In this document: piece after piece, positions 47,501 to 60,954 of the stretch
Layout: every line of letters starts with the position of its first letter
Position numbering within the stretch: the stretch's first letter is position 1
NCBI RefSeq assembly: GCF_000471905.2
Contig: NW_006499481.1
Coordinates: 200,286 to 264,285 of the forward strand
DNA length: 64,000 bases
From: Amborella trichopoda
Taxonomy: Eukaryota > Streptophyta > Magnoliopsida > Amborellales > Amborellaceae
Direction: 5' to 3'
The notes under the pieces: model-generated
Told to the model about the DNA's origin: nothing
Databases searched by the model: none
The model's input: the letters and a program-made list of their open reading frames with translations, nothing else
Program-made: the position numbers and the translations under genes

Positions 47501-50500
47501 AACTTTGGACCTGATAGGAATGGAACTCAATACGTCACGTTGTGGCATCCCTCCACCCTAACTAGCTATACTTTGAGCCCCTTCCTCCCACATCATTGAA
47601 CCCTTGTAAAAATTAATTTTCATACCAGTCACCATCTCATTATATCACAATGCAAACCATGATTTAGCTAAATGATTTAAATATGCATCACAAAATATAA
47701 TTGCATCAACTGCAAACTGTAAGTGTGACATGCAGCTCACCACATCCAACACGAAAACCCATAATGGCCCCACATTCCGCACTCCTAAGAAGCAACCTAT
47801 TGAAAACCACTGCAACCATCATAAGAGAGAGAAGGGAAAAAAAAAGCGATGCAGGATCACCTTGCTTGAGACCTCTACATGCTCGAAAGTATGCTCGTAA
47901 CGACCCATTCACCATCATTGAAAACCAAGGATGGGTCACATATGCAGAAATCCACCTCCTCCACCTTTCCCCAAACCCCATTCTGCTAATCATACAAATC
48001 TTAAAAGCCCCAATCAACATGATTGTAGGATTTGTCCATGTCAACCTTAGATACAATCCCCGCGCCTCATCGTTGTGCCTCAAGACAATTCACTCATGGG
48101 CAACAAAAGCGCTATTGAAAGTCTGTTGACCCCTCATGAAAGCTCCATGTTCTAGAGAGATCACATGACCCAGATGCTCCCTCAATCTAAATGCCAACAA
48201 CTTGGCAAGAATCTTGTAAAGGCTTCCTAATGAGCTAATGAGCCGACAATCTTTGATATCCACTGGGCCTGCAACATTAGGAGTCAAAGTTGTGAAGTGA
48301 CTGCATTCCTCCATGAAATATGGCTCTCACATGAAACTCATTGAACATAAGAACCAAATCTCCATCACCAACTCCCAAAAAAAAATATTTAAAATTAACT
48401 CCCAAAAATATTGAAAGAAAATCATAGTAAAACCATTTGGACCCAGTGCCCTGTCATGTCCAATGGCAGTCTACTGCCTTTATCTCATCCTCAGTAAAAG
48501 GAGTCTCTAAACCATCTGCTACCCCCTCCAGTAAATGATCAAAAAAAGAAGATGGAGATTGACTACTAAGCTGTCTCTTTTGTTTCTTTTGGTGGAGATT
48601 GACTACTAAGCTGTCTCTTTTGTTTCTTTTGTATCCTTTATCCTTCTGATTTTCACTATATCGTGAATTGGACTGTTTAGGGAGTCCATGGTCTATGGAC
48701 TTGCATTTTAGTATTACTTTATGTGGTATTGGACACGATATAAAGCCATAAGCTAGTATATTTAGCCATATCACGTTGGTATTTCTATTTTGGATATTTT
48801 ATTGCTACTATCTTTTACTGTTTACAACTGTGAAATGTGATTCAATGATCTCAATGTGTTCTAGCCAAATATATGAGTGTGTGTGTGTGTGTGTGCGCGC
48901 ACAAGTGCGCATGTTTGGAGAGCACATATAGGTATAGATGTGTGTCTGCAGCACCTCAGTTGACACCAGAGCCCCATGTTTGCCTAGGCACCACCTACCT
49001 TTTTTAAGCATTGCTTTTAGGAACCCAGAATACAAAAAATTTCTGATATAAATAAAATATATTAAATGCTTACTAAAGTGGCAATACACAAGTCATAAAT
49101 TCCGATCTAAATCAATATTTAACAAATTGGGTAAAGGAGTCAACCCAATTGGGTACTGGTGAATCATAGCAATTCCTAGTTGTTAAGCTTATTAATTAAT
49201 AACAAAAGAAAGGCCAAATTACTCATAGCAATTCCTATTTGTTTAGCTTATTAATTAATAACAAAAGATAGGCCAAACCATACCAAGTCCTACCAAATTG
49301 ACTCTGCCTGGGACCAGGCCTAATCCTTGAGCCAAAACTAAGTTTCACTCCACACTCCAAGGAAAATGATATACGAAAGAATTTAACAGCAGGACTAAAT
49401 TGTTTCTTTAGATTTCTCGAAAGAAAAACATAAAAGATAAATCTTTTAAAAGGTTAAGAAAAGGGTTTCTTAGAATTTAGAGAACTTCACTGTCAGTGAA
49501 ATACTATTATCTTACATGCCCATATTAAATGAAGTGCCAACAACATACCAAGTTAAGTGAAGGCACATGACCTTCAGGCATTGTCTCAGAGGAGTAACTG
49601 GTGGTTGATGCATCAAAGCTTGGAGATGTTTCTCTCCTTTCCCAACTAGCAACAAGAGAACGGGTTCTCCCTGGACCAATTACAGAATAAGAATTACATC
49701 ACTGCAAGACTAAATATCCTACCATCCAAAAATTGTTCTGCCAGACCCAAAAAGCTACCTCCAGGAACTTCAATAGAGCTTGTTTCCCTCGTAGTTTGAA
49801 GCAGCCTACCGTCAACTGAAAAGAAAGCAACAGTGCAAACCACATCTGTTTCTTTAGATAAAAGGGAACTTCATGTTGCATTCAAATATGAATAGATTCT
49901 AAACAACAAAAGTGTTTGTATGTTAAAAGGAAAATTTAACCACAATCTCAAGAATTAAGGAAGAAGATAAAAGTCAGAGCAACACATCAGAAGCCCTAGA
50001 AAAATATTTGGGATGATATACAGGCTCAAAAAATATGGAAAGGTATCAGTTAAATTGCAAAAGGGAACCAGGGCGAACAGATGCATTTAGAGTCTCAAGA
50101 ACTATGAAATTTCGAAGTGATTCCATAGAAGAATTCAACTGTAGAATGAACTATAAGACTGCAAAACTTAAAAACGAATCCTTGAAAGGGCACAATCAGA
50201 AAACAACACAATCTAAAAAAAAAGTCAATCTCACTCCTCCCACACCAGAAATTCAGAAAAAGTTATCTGGGAGCAGTGAAGAAAAGAGACTAGATGGTTT
50301 TCCATGAAAGGATCATCAAAGACCAGGAATGCCACCCAAGCATGAGGTTCTCACAACTATGCATAGTCAACATATACAATCGATTGAACGATCCAATGCA
50401 ACTCGTCATTTTTTTTCCTTCTAATTTCCAGTGCATATCTCGTCAAAGGAAAAAGTTTCTTTCCATTTCTACAGCTGCACAAATTATAGTCCAGATAAAA

Positions 50501-53500
50501 TGAACTGAACGGATCATATAAACAAAGTAGAGCAACCAACATATGTATAGGCTTTCGAGTATGAATATTAATAATTTCATTTGGGACTTACATGATTGCT
50601 TTAAGTATTTGTTACATGTACAGATACCATTATGGTGTGATTCTGGCAACAAGAAACACATGGTTCTGCCGAATAGATCATGAATCAGGAACAAATTATT
50701 CATGGTCTGTTGGATAGAGAAAGTCAACTGTCCAAACCAGTAAAAACCAAGAATGTCAAAACTCCTCGTCAAGATAAGGACTATCGGCAGGTACCTTAGG
50801 GGAAGGTATCTACATAATAATTGCCACAGCTCTAATGGATGGGGTTAAGCCTATGGAAATAAGAGTAACACAACAAATAATCTCAACAGAAAATGCTATG
50901 GAGACAAAAATCAACCAGCACAGAAAAACAGAAGCCAGACCACATGCCATTAAGAAGACAAAAGCATCTAACTGGATCAGCCATGATTGAAAAGTAAATG
51001 GTTCAGAAGTTAAAGCATACAATTTCTACGAGAATAGTTTGCAGGAGGCTCCAGGTTCATATCTAATCGGTGCTTCCCTGCACCCATGTATCTGATATCT
51101 CCCCTGTTCCCTTCAGGTGCTGTTGTTGGTCCACACGTATTATCAAACCCAGAGAGAAAATTTTGGTCCGTTCCTTCATTCATTTCAGTGCTTTTATGAC
51201 CCATGGGTCCAGATTGCCCAGCAACATTCACTTTCTCAGGATCGTCTCTGCTGACTGATAGCTTCCGTGGTTCAGTTAACTTTGCTTGTATTGAATATGG
51301 AATCGTTCTCCCAACAACACTACTTTCTTTCCTGGAATCTAAACTCTGACTCTGATCCACTCTGGCACTACTTCTAGGCACAATCACAGGTACAATTTCA
51401 GGCTTGTTAATCATCTGAAGATTAGATGCTGGTTGGACTTTTGCTCCTACACTTCTCTTCAACGATGATGCACTAGATGCTGATGTGGAACTTGGAGGAA
51501 GTACCTTGGGACCATTGTTTAATCCAAGCCTCTGAGGAGTACCTGGAACACTTCCACTTGCTACACATTAAGCAAAACGCCAACAGCATGAAGAACAAAT
51601 TAGGTCCTCCTCATGAAATGGACAAGCCATACCACAAAAAGGAAATCCAAGGGGCCACCATGTTAGCCTTACGACCAACAAAAGAGAGTTAAGAGAATAC
51701 ACCTACCAGACATGGGTAAAGAATTCTTGGGTTCTTTCACAACAGTATCTGAATTTTGTGAGATTGATAGTCTTCCAATATTAACCTTTACAGTAGTACT
51801 CTCTGATTGGTGTACAATCTGGTTCCCCGAGGGACCAGACTTTGATTCTGAATGGCCATTTGACCTGGGCAAGCTAGTTGCTGCATATGGCCCTACCCGC
51901 TGGATATGATAAAGATAAGTATCATGTCATAGGCATAACAATTCTACGCTAATTGCAAACATAATACAGTAAGCCAATAAGATAAAAGGAGACATATTCT
52001 ATACCGATATGTCTACAACCCATACTCCAACACAACTTTGATTATAAGAGCATCCAAGGAGTTTGCCTTCATGAATGTTCAGATCTGCCAATCTAGACCA
52101 CCCCACATCAACAGCATCATGACATCTTATAGGTTCCCATGAGAAAACCTGCAAAGTATCATCTCAAATCACGTGCTTGAAATGAAGCCACGGTAAACGA
52201 ATATCTTGAATGAAATACAGCATTATGGAATTGTAGGTGAAGAATTATCTTACCTTTAGGCTTTCATGTAATCCACAGAGCAGGGTTCTCCCATCGGGAT
52301 TGAAGGTCATTGAACGCACTCCTGAAGCCTGCAAAAACAGAAAAAGGTTGTTCTGTGCTCCTAAAGATAATCAAGATGCAAATGACATCTACGTACACAA
52401 CGCAAATTATCAAATGACAAGTAAATTGAAGAACTCTGGGCATTTCCAGTATAAATGGACATGCTCAACCTCTACATTTCCACAATGTATTGTTTTAAAC
52501 CACAATGAGTGTTAACAACAAAAGAAATGCACCAAGTTGCATGTATATACATACACTCAATTAATACGTTGAAGGGAGATCATCAGGTGAGCATTTTGCC
52601 CCTAGAAAATGGCTGTTTCCCATCCCACGATTGGTCTGATAGCAAGGAATCCCCACTATGCAATGAGTAATTGACAGTGGTGCTTGATGACAAATGGAGA
52701 TCCCATAAAAACACATCCAACAGTGGGCAAGGTGGCTTCCCACTAGTTCCTAAGCGCATACTCTAGAATATTGTTTGAATACTATAAAATACTTCCGAGG
52801 AGTCCCACACAAACAAGGTACCAAGCTTTGAAGCATGTAACATACACAAATAGACACACAAACACACGTTGGGTCTGTATCTATCTAACAAAGTGTATAC
52901 ACACATAAATACCTGTATAAATATATGTAAATACCTCTCTGTGTGTGTGTGCATAAGCTGCCAAAACCAACAGGTAAAGTTCAGAACGTGCTAATATCAA
53001 CATGGTACCAGTCCTCCAATGCGTCTCCCATCCATGTTGCCATTTAGTCTCGTAAACTAACTCCCATGTTCAAGGATCCCAGGTTTCTAATGGAGCACTA
53101 TATATGTTCATCATCCAATGTAGCACCAGCCCATCACCCCATAAAGAGTTGTGAACAGGAACTATCATCCAGTTGCTATTTTGGTTATGTGCGCTACATT
53201 AATGTTAATAAGACCGGACCCACCATTGAACTGATGGAAACACCAGTCTGATCAGACAGGTTCACATGTCATAGGCATCAAATTTCAAAATACTAAACAA
53301 TATAATACAAATAAAATGAAAACAATTCAAAGAAACAGAAGGAAACATGAAAAATGACAAATTTTCTAAAAAGAACAGACAATTCATATAAACAATAAGA
53401 AAATTGGAGCTAAGAAGCCAACCAATTGTACATAGACCATTGGCACATTAAGTATTGAAGGAAATCAAACTAGTAATGCAGATCCCATATGACATCAATT

Positions 53501-56244
53501 GTCAAGGACTAAGTTTTAGTCACAAAGTCCTATGGTCCCACCCTAATGAGAAATTAACTAAAAATCACAAATTTATCATAGAAAGTCAACTACAAAAATC
53601 ACATATTAGACATAACACTCCACCCAAACTACCAAACAATAACCCTCCACCCAAACTACCAAACATTATCCCTCCACCCAAAATAACAAATTCAAATTAC
53701 CAGAAATCGATTACAAATTTACAACATAAAAAGGGTAACAAGTAAGCCAAAAAATTAAAGTTTTACAAACTTCAGAAGTTCAGATTGTTTACTGTTTTCC
53801 AAAACACAAAAACCACTTGTCCCAAGATTTGAATGACCTAACAAGAAAATCTAAAACCAAAACTTACTTGTGAGATATACACGCTCCAAATAAAATAGAT
53901 CGGGTTGCTAGAATTGCCTAACATTCACTGGAAAACACTTGCAAATTAGTTAAGGTTTAGGAGAGACTGGTAGAGAGAGAGGCCATGTATAATTGTCTCC
54001 ACCAAAATTTATTTGGGACCAAAACACACGGAAAAACTCTGAATTGATTGAAATGAGGGTCCAAATGACCAGAAAACTAAATACTTTCAACTTCCACTGT
54101 TCTTATAGCAGCGGCTACACTGGACCAAACCAGATATTCTGCAGTTTCATTTGGTTGCAGGCCCACACCGGTCCAACTGGTGTGTGCACCTGTTCCTGGT
54201 CCAGCTGGCTGATCTGGTCCAGTCTTAATTGCACAACTCTAAATCCCTTTATATTTGAGGGACAAAGACCAAGGGGTCATGGAATTTCTTGCCACCTTGC
54301 CAAGAAAATCAACCCCTCTAGCAAATCCTCCAAAGCTAATGCTGCTTCTCTCAATCCAAATTTTCCAGAAGACAGCAGCAGGTACATTCTCCCATGAAAA
54401 TTATACATCAAAATCTAAGTCGGTGAGGCTAGAAACCACTTGGACAACTGCGTGGACATCATCAACAAATTGATAATTTAGAATCAATCGGACCAGCATC
54501 TCCTTGAAAAGGAGGCACAAATTCAAGAATGGAATCACAGGATGCCAACACATATTCAAGAATAGAATCCCAAGAAGCCGGAGGTGATCACCTGTAAGAG
54601 CCTCATTGGAAAAAAGCAGTCATTGAGAAACCTACACTCTTGCCCCCCCATCGAAGTTTTCATGCATTTCTAAATGAGAATAAGAATAACCATGCAAAAC
54701 TGAATATTTTCATGTAAAGAAAATGGACTTAGAACTCTAACATATGTCCTTCGGAATAAATTTGGTTTCAATGCTATCCCAACAAAGCAGTTAACTAACA
54801 GTTCATTTCGGTAAACTAACAGCATAAAGTTGCTCCAAAGGGTGTCAAGCCACAAGATCAAATGCATTGTAAGCAAGCATGAAGACTGTTTCATTTTGTT
54901 CTATAATTTAACTTTTTCTTTCTTTGATAATAGAACTATAGAAGATGAAAATCATGCCAAGTTGCATGAAACATACAACTGAGATGCGCAACCGCAAGAA
55001 AGGATCAAAAAATAAATGATAGAGATGGGAAAAAAACCCAAGAATAGAGATCAAAAGGAACAGATATGTTCCCATATAAGACCATAACCTGAAGCAATTT
55101 TTTTAGCAAGCACATCCACCTCGTGATTAGCTTATCTGAGAAACTGGGAGGAGATAACCAAACTGTTACTTAACACTGAACTGATCCTCTGTTATATTAG
55201 CTAATCCAAACATAATCCCCAGAGTGTACAGCAAGCCAATATGATGATGTTATCATGAGAGTAATTTTCCGTTCCGAGCACCCAATCTGCTCCGCATGCC
55301 CTCAATAACTGGGTCCTCTAAACTTTTTATTAGGTTTACAGTTATAAATAGACAACCCAAGATATTCCCTGATAAAGGCGAAACTTGAAAATCAATCCTT
55401 CTTGTTGAAGCAAGCACCTTGACATCCTATCCTTTAACTACGGTGTCATATCAACCAATAGTTAAATATGCTGATGTTTAGTTCAGGTTTCTGAATTTAA
55501 AATTCATGTGCGGTTATATAAGTCATATATTTGTAGAATTGATAGACCAAGCATTAGCAATGATAAATCAATATGCTGATAGAATAAGATAAAACTGTTT
55601 TTTTTCCAGTTACATCTTCTTTTCTTTTTCTTTTTCTTTTTCTTGAAATGTTAACCTGTGACATATTTTTTCCTTGCAATATTCTTTTTATATTTTCCTA
55701 AGAGTTAAGATAGTTTTTGGAACTACAACTCATATGCCTTTACGGCTCAACTTTAGATCTCTCCACTCATTTCAACAGTTCACCTCGATGCATCACCTTT
55801 AACAACCCAATTTGAAACTCAAAACAAAAATCAGCAGCATGTAATAATTGTCCACTCATTTCAACAGTTCACCTCGACACCTCACCTTTAACAACCCAAT
55901 TTGAAACTCAAAATAAAAATCAGCAGAATGTAATAACTGCCCTGAAATAACACAACCACACAACTTTCCACATTGGCTGATGGCACCCTTAAAAAAGACT
56001 ATCATGTATACCCCATTAAGAGAAATAGATGAATCACTAGGCCCAAGTTATAATTCTAAGAAATCAAAATAAAAATATACCACAAACAGGGGGGAACAAC
56101 ACAGAAATGAGCAGGCAATGGTTTTTTATAAATGCTTAGCGAGAACATCAGATACGAGGCAGACATAACATACCTCGGGTCCAGCTGACCCAATTAGCTC
56201 AAAGGTTTCAAGGTCCCAGAATTTTACAGTTTTATCCGCTGAAC
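41567..56244 (-). CDS. KTN80: Katanin p80 WD40 repeat-containing subunit B1 homologue, 5-prime part not in window
   Basis: Exons in transcript order: 56244-56174, 52328-52254, 52148-52005, 51899-51707, 51560-51030 (or to 51021), 49815-49759, 49670-49549, 44363-44238, 42984-42910, 42799-42687, 42013-41897, 41799-41731, 41630-41567 (TGA). About 585 residues are present and all phases agree. Katanin severs microtubules; p80 directs the p60 ATPase to crossover and branch sites in cortical arrays. Visible parts are the late WD40 blades (SADKTVKFWDLETFELIG; SGVRSMTFNPDGRTLLCG; YNQSCVGVWVVDIS), a Ser-rich linker, RTRSLVASWERRE, and the C-terminal con80 domain (QSRLTKLQ, VVRRFWERNDVKGAINAM, DVISILMEKSDSITLE, LLKLVRVFGPVIHSTLSA, GGSVAKFAQELNLTLQ) that binds p60. 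The first exon seen begins inside the fourth or fifth WD repeat, so roughly 190-200 N-terminal residues are missing, probably beyond 64000. Introns 1, 7 and others are long; intron 7 holds a LINE. Confidence 0.92.
43797..44127. repeat. Two-copy tandem duplication, about 171 bp, in katanin intron 8
   Basis: caaacattgtttggggaaca ttttcaaccaaacaaaaa to attctaaatctaaa..ttaca ctgaa recurs starting at about 43968. The copies differ by scattered substitutions and small indels. Intronic, non-coding. Confidence 0.7.
45800..46190. repeat. Insertion splitting the LINE RNase H region
   Basis: The two halves of the RNase H domain are separated by about 390 bp of GC-richer, gcctagcc/ggcctag-rich sequence unlike the LINE. 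Similar cctaggtgg/gcctaggcgg strings occur at 44990-45070, 58500-58590 and 62550-62650, so it is probably a member of a dispersed repeat inserted after the LINE. Exact ends are not determined. Confidence 0.45.
48553..48630. repeat. Perfect two-copy repeat, 38 bp unit
   Basis: tggagattgactactaagct gtctcttttgtttctttt is present twice with no mismatch (48553-48590 and 48593-48630), separated by gg. It lies in or at the edge of the LINE endonuclease linker. The lack of differences suggests a recent duplication. Confidence 0.85.
49164..49277. repeat. Two-copy tandem repeat, 59 bp unit
   Basis: tcatagcaattcctagttgt and taattaataacaaaagaaag gccaaa are repeated directly with few differences. Within katanin intron 7. 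Confidence 0.75.
53619..53692. repeat. Three-copy minisatellite, 26 bp unit
   Basis: ctccacccaaactaccaaac with a short variable end occurs three times in a row. Within the intron between katanin exons at 52328 and 56174. A + strand frame over it appears Pro/Asn-rich for that reason. Confidence 0.75.
55762..55939. repeat. Two-copy tandem repeat, 89 bp unit
   Basis: tccactcatttcaacagttc to atcagcagcatgtaataatt is repeated in tandem with about five differences. Intronic. Confidence 0.8.
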
Positions 56245-59200
56245 CTATGCAAAAAATTGTCATTGGACACAGATACGGTTGTTTAAAGAGACAAAAAGAA
56301 GGAATTCAGTGATGAAGTACAAAACTTTATCAAATAAAGCATATACAACAATTAGACAAACATCCAAAATGCAAATTGGATACTAAATCTTGGGTACAAT
56401 AGTGCAATCAGAAAGCAAATGAATGTACCAAACACTCACATAGTAACGTCAAAGCACCTTGGTAAAAATTAAAGCATAAAATGCATGCAAAGAAACTTCA
56501 CTCCTGGGTAGTTACCGATTTTTCCAGCATGGAGCATGGTTTCTAAAAGTGTCATGAGAAGAAGCAAAAGCAACTAATATAGCAAAATAAAAGAAACCCC
56601 AAGTGTTTTAATTTTATATAATTGCATACCATCTATAAAAAAAAAATTAATGCATGCAAAAATCAAATGCATCTGACATTTTGTGACTGTTGTCAACTGC
56701 CCCTATGATCAAGTACTAGACAAGCTAAACTTTACAACATCGTATGTAGTTAGCACACAGATCAGAATACATTTCTAGTACATTCAACAAGTTTTTAAAT
56801 ATCAGAATAGATGCTAAATAATATATTAAATCAATATAATATCGAGAAACTGATTTTGAAATTTACCGATATAAAGAACTCATATGCCTTAATTCACAAG
56901 GACTGCTAAAGCACTACCAACTCAAACCCCACTACAAGCTTAAGAAAGGAAGTAATCTAGAAATTGCATCTCTGTTTAACCAAAAAAAAGGTCCCAAAGA
57001 TGAAGCCGCCAACTGCACAACAGCATTATGCTTGGTAAAAACAGCACCACGTGCCTACAAAATCTAGGTCATGGAGCAACACAAATGTCAAGAAATTCCC
57101 TTTAATTCAAATTTAATATCTGGGAATTCCTAAGCATAACTCCCTCAATCATTCAAAATAGCAAGCAAATAATTCATATGTGATGCGTGCAGTATTCTGA
57201 TGGTAATTGAAGTGAAGACAGAAATCTTGCGAGTTTTACCTCTACCAGAACTTCCACTAGACAATGACATCTCACGTTGAAGACGCAAGGTTTCATTTCT
57301 CTACAGCTGCTGTCTAGCATTATTCTCCGGCAAAGGCTTCTAATTACTATTCCTTCAGGTATAGGTGCCAATTCTTCAAACACATACCTCTCATAGATCT
57401 CAGGGACAGTGATAAGCAATCATCAGAAACCTTTTGTGAAAGAAATTTTCTGATGGATCTAGTAAGCTTTATTCAAGAGACAAGCATGTCTCTTTCCAAA
57501 TAAAAAATTAACATTTTCTCTAAACCAACATCATTCTAGGTTTTTTTGGGTTGTTCAAACATCACTTTAGTTCTGTATTAGAACACCCAATATGGCATCG
57601 CACCAGTTTTGTTGAAGTATGGAGTACAAAACTAGACTATAGTGCCGCCATCATATCCCAACAACATGGGATCAAAACCAAGGGGTGGAGGTGGACATCA
57701 GAATCCATCACTTGACAAACCCTTAAAAGGTAGGGAATACGATGGCATCCAAAAGATGGCAGTCCACCAACTATAGAAGCACAAGGCTGACCAGTCAAAC
57801 AGGCACACGATACCATATACACTGGAACTGCCAGAATCTGCAGGAGACCATCTAACAGTCTCAAATCAAGGTCAAATTTGGGGGACCCTTTCAATAGATG
57901 AAGTAGGACCACCAGGGTAAAAATCATGAATTTGAGACATTGGGGAACAGCTAAACCCCAACTGGATGGGCTCAAATGGCCACCAATTTGGACCTGAAGG
58001 TTAATCTAAGAGGTGTGCAAGACACCCTCCAAAAATCAATATATTCTAATATCAGATGAACAAGATATAGGGTATTAGATTCGGAGGTCACTTACGGAGC
58101 ACCGTTCACATCCTAAAAGTGGGTCAATTTACCAAGCAACCATCAGCAAATGGCATCCAATGAAGCCGAAATTGGTAGGATGATAGAATGATCCCTAAAC
58201 AGCTCATATTCAAAATTTCAGGTCAATTAGATACCATTTGATACCATTTTCAAAGAGATGTTTGCAGGGACACCAAGGGTGATTTTACTATTCATTAGTC
58301 ATTCACAGTGTACCCATGAACAAACATGGCTCGTGCACCATTTGTAGACCCCAAACAGGCACTAGACAGGATGGCCTCCATCAAAGGTGGGCATTGTAGA
58401 ATAGTGCAGCATATAAATTCAAAAATTTGTCTTTTTCTTTATTATGCCCGCAACTTCGCCATGACCAGTCCCAAGCCGGTGGCCAGTCCCAAGCCGGCAG
58501 TGTTCCAAAAAATGCCGGGCGGCACCTAGGCCGTCATGGGGGTCCTGGCTGCCCAGTGGCTAGGTGGACGCCTAGATTTATGGGAAGCCTAGACCTATGT
58601 TGAAGAAAAAGGTCAGGGAGCAGGGAAATATGAGTATACATCATAAAATATTAAAAATCCCGTAATTCAAATTTCCAAACCATTGTAAATTTGTAATCGA
58701 TAGACTACTAGCACAACCAAAAATAAAATATAATAGTAATTAGTAAATTAGTAATATAGGCATAATCCATAATCTATACTCTATAGACCATACTTCATGC
58801 TCCATAGTTCATACCATCCCATAATTCATAGTTCCATACAATGATACAACCATATATGCATACAGCCATTGGTGCCCCATGCGGGCCCACATATTTTAAT
58901 TGCCCCAAATAATTTTATAAATATCAAAAATGCCATAAAACTATTTTATAAAATAAAATGAATTTTTGATGGCTGAAAATATTTTAATTGAATTAAAAAA
59001 TTCACATAGTATAAATAGAATTAGGAAAAATATTTTTTAGTGTCTGATAAACGCTTCTAGAAGAGGATTGATACCACAAAATCAAGAATATGAGATCTCT
59101 AGGGCACTCCACCTATGTTAAAAGTCCATGACCCACAGACTATCTTCTCAAACTAACCCAATCGGATCAATAAACCACAATCAGACGCAAGGGCTCATGA

Positions 59201-60954
59201 TTGGCTCATCAAAGCTAGCTAATAAATAGTGGGAAACAAATCTAGTTTGTGGATTATAGGTTACCCCCAAGTGTCCATGTCATGCGATCGTTGTTAAGGA
59301 TTTGGCCCTTGCCCTTACAAGCCTCCAACTGCATACAAGAGACCACCAACCTCCTTGGTCATATACATCATCTCGAGGAATCTCTCTGACCTCAACAAAG
59401 GATGACCCTACAATAGAACCTTCTCTGGTAGTGCCATATGCCCAGGGGTAAGGGTTATGGACTCGGTTCCAGGTCTAGATCGCCCAATCCAAGTGAGTCA
59501 ACCAACATGTCATGAAATACCATATTGGTCCTACACGGACCACACTCCCACTGGAGTACATATCCACCATAGTCATGAGTTTTACATGCTCTCAAGGCCA
59601 TTAAAGGCCAAAAAATTCCTAATTTTCTGGTCACTTTTTGGGCAGTGTCTCTCAAACCCCACAGCGAAATTAGCTGAAATTTTGATGGATTGTTTCTTAA
59701 ACCAACGCTCTTTCCATCCATATATATGTCAATAGGTTTATTTTTGTGGATTGATACCAGAATTTGATATCAAAGTAGAGGATCGAATGGGTCAGTGACT
59801 ACTGGCTACAGGCTCCATGACCTCCACCCGCCTTTTGATCAATTTCTCCCAAACCGGACAGCATTTGGAGCTGAAAATTTGCAGATACGCTCCTCAATCA
59901 ATCCCCAAAACATCAATAAAACCAATTGCATAGCTATTTACAAGATTGAAGCTGGATTGAAGCCCAAATGCAGCCCAAAATTGATATTGCTGCGTAATGA
60001 CCTAGGTCCATTAAATCATCATAGCTTCATGAATATGACAAGTTTTCAAATGAAACTTGAGACAAAATGACCTCACACAAATTTATGGAGAGAAAATGGC
60101 CATCCATCAAAATTTCGCTGAAATAACAAGGAAAGTGACGACAAATGATGAACCAAAGTTCCAAAGAGCAAAACATAGATATTTTTGCCCAAACAACCAT
60201 AATTAACTTGTGCTTTGATCAAAAAATGGGGCAAAAAGTTAGTTTTCCACCCACATATGATTTGAGTTTGAACATCTAGTTTCCCACCCATGTATGTCTA
60301 GGGTTGATTAATACCCCATGCCTTGTTCGTTTTGAGGGTTAGAAGGTTGGGGGTGCAGAATTCTAGGGAAAGAAAAATGGTGAAAGCTTGAGGCCTAGTT
60401 TTCCTTGTCAGACAAGTTCCTAGAGACAAAAAGCCTAAGCCTAACCTTCTCTATCCTATTTACAACCAATCAAACCAATTCTAACCCAACCCCTTGCAAA
60501 TTTTTTGGATCAAACCCTACTCCACAAAGCATTTTGGCTTGTGTGGAGTGAAGACCACTCCCATCCCAAGCTTATATCCTTGGAAGCAACAAGGGTGAAG
60601 CTCATAACCTAAGGAGATCATTGTGATCTCTTCACTTCACCACTCCAACTTACTTTTTGGAGTGCTTAGGGGCATCATGTCGGTAACATATAATCCTGGG
60701 ATCTAAGAGGGTCTGCCATATTCAGATCCAGCTTAACTCTCGAACCCAAACTTGGTAACATTACGATGCTTTAAATCGATAGTGTAATGGAATCAATCAA
60801 AAAAAGAGATAAACCAAATAAAGAAAAAGAAAATCAAAGAATATTATTTGACAATTGATAAAATAAAAGCACCCATATAGCTTAGATAACCTAATACATG
60901 GGAAGCTTGACAAACTTGCTATCTGAATGTTAATAAACTTAATGCTTATTATTT
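56245..60954. other. Presumed upstream intron of the katanin gene, repeat-rich
   Basis: No katanin exon was found here. 57240-57339 on - has an exon-like fragment (see findings). 58440-58620 has repeated agtcccaagccggtggcc and a GCCTAGG-rich block. 58900-59800 reads like retroelement flank (ccacctatgttaaaagtcca, gggtaagggttatggac) but gave no diagnostic protein. The short frames in this stretch have no family features. Confidence 0.35.

Larger units (their letters stand above)
45480..48800 (-). mobile_element. L1-type LINE with RNase H region, broken, in katanin intron 7
   Basis: Minus-strand frames give the expected order from 5-prime to 3-prime: linker at 48774-48454 (SPSSFFDHLLEGVADG, TEDEIKAV), reverse transcriptase at 48314-47706 (GSLYKILAKLLAFRLREHLG, LEHGAFMRGQQTFNSAFVAH, FGERWRRWI, CRGLKQGDPASLFFSLLSLM), a zinc-finger/linker zone near 46700-46600, then WFFG RGLGIWWFGDFALT at 46590-46261, the RNase H start ELNIDGCSQGNPGP at about 46280-46240, and the RNase H end NVTFVHILRGANEEADTLAN at about 45650-45560. 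Stops and frameshifts break it. The RNase H region is split by a repeat (45800-46190). It is inserted in the same direction as the katanin gene. Boundaries are approximate. Confidence 0.8.
52329..56173. other. Katanin intron between first two visible exons
   Basis: A 3.8 kb intron. It contains the 26-bp minisatellite (53619) and the 89-bp duplication (55762), a GT/AC-rich patch near 52930-52950 and no recognisable coding element. The + strand frame at 53993-54397 (134 codons) has no family resemblance. Confidence 0.5.

Noticed and set aside
47701..48129. 142-codon + frame
   Set aside because: It is the antisense of the LINE reverse transcriptase on the minus strand.
53993..54397. 134-codon + frame in a katanin intron
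   Set aside because: No domain, no splice partners and antisense to the gene.
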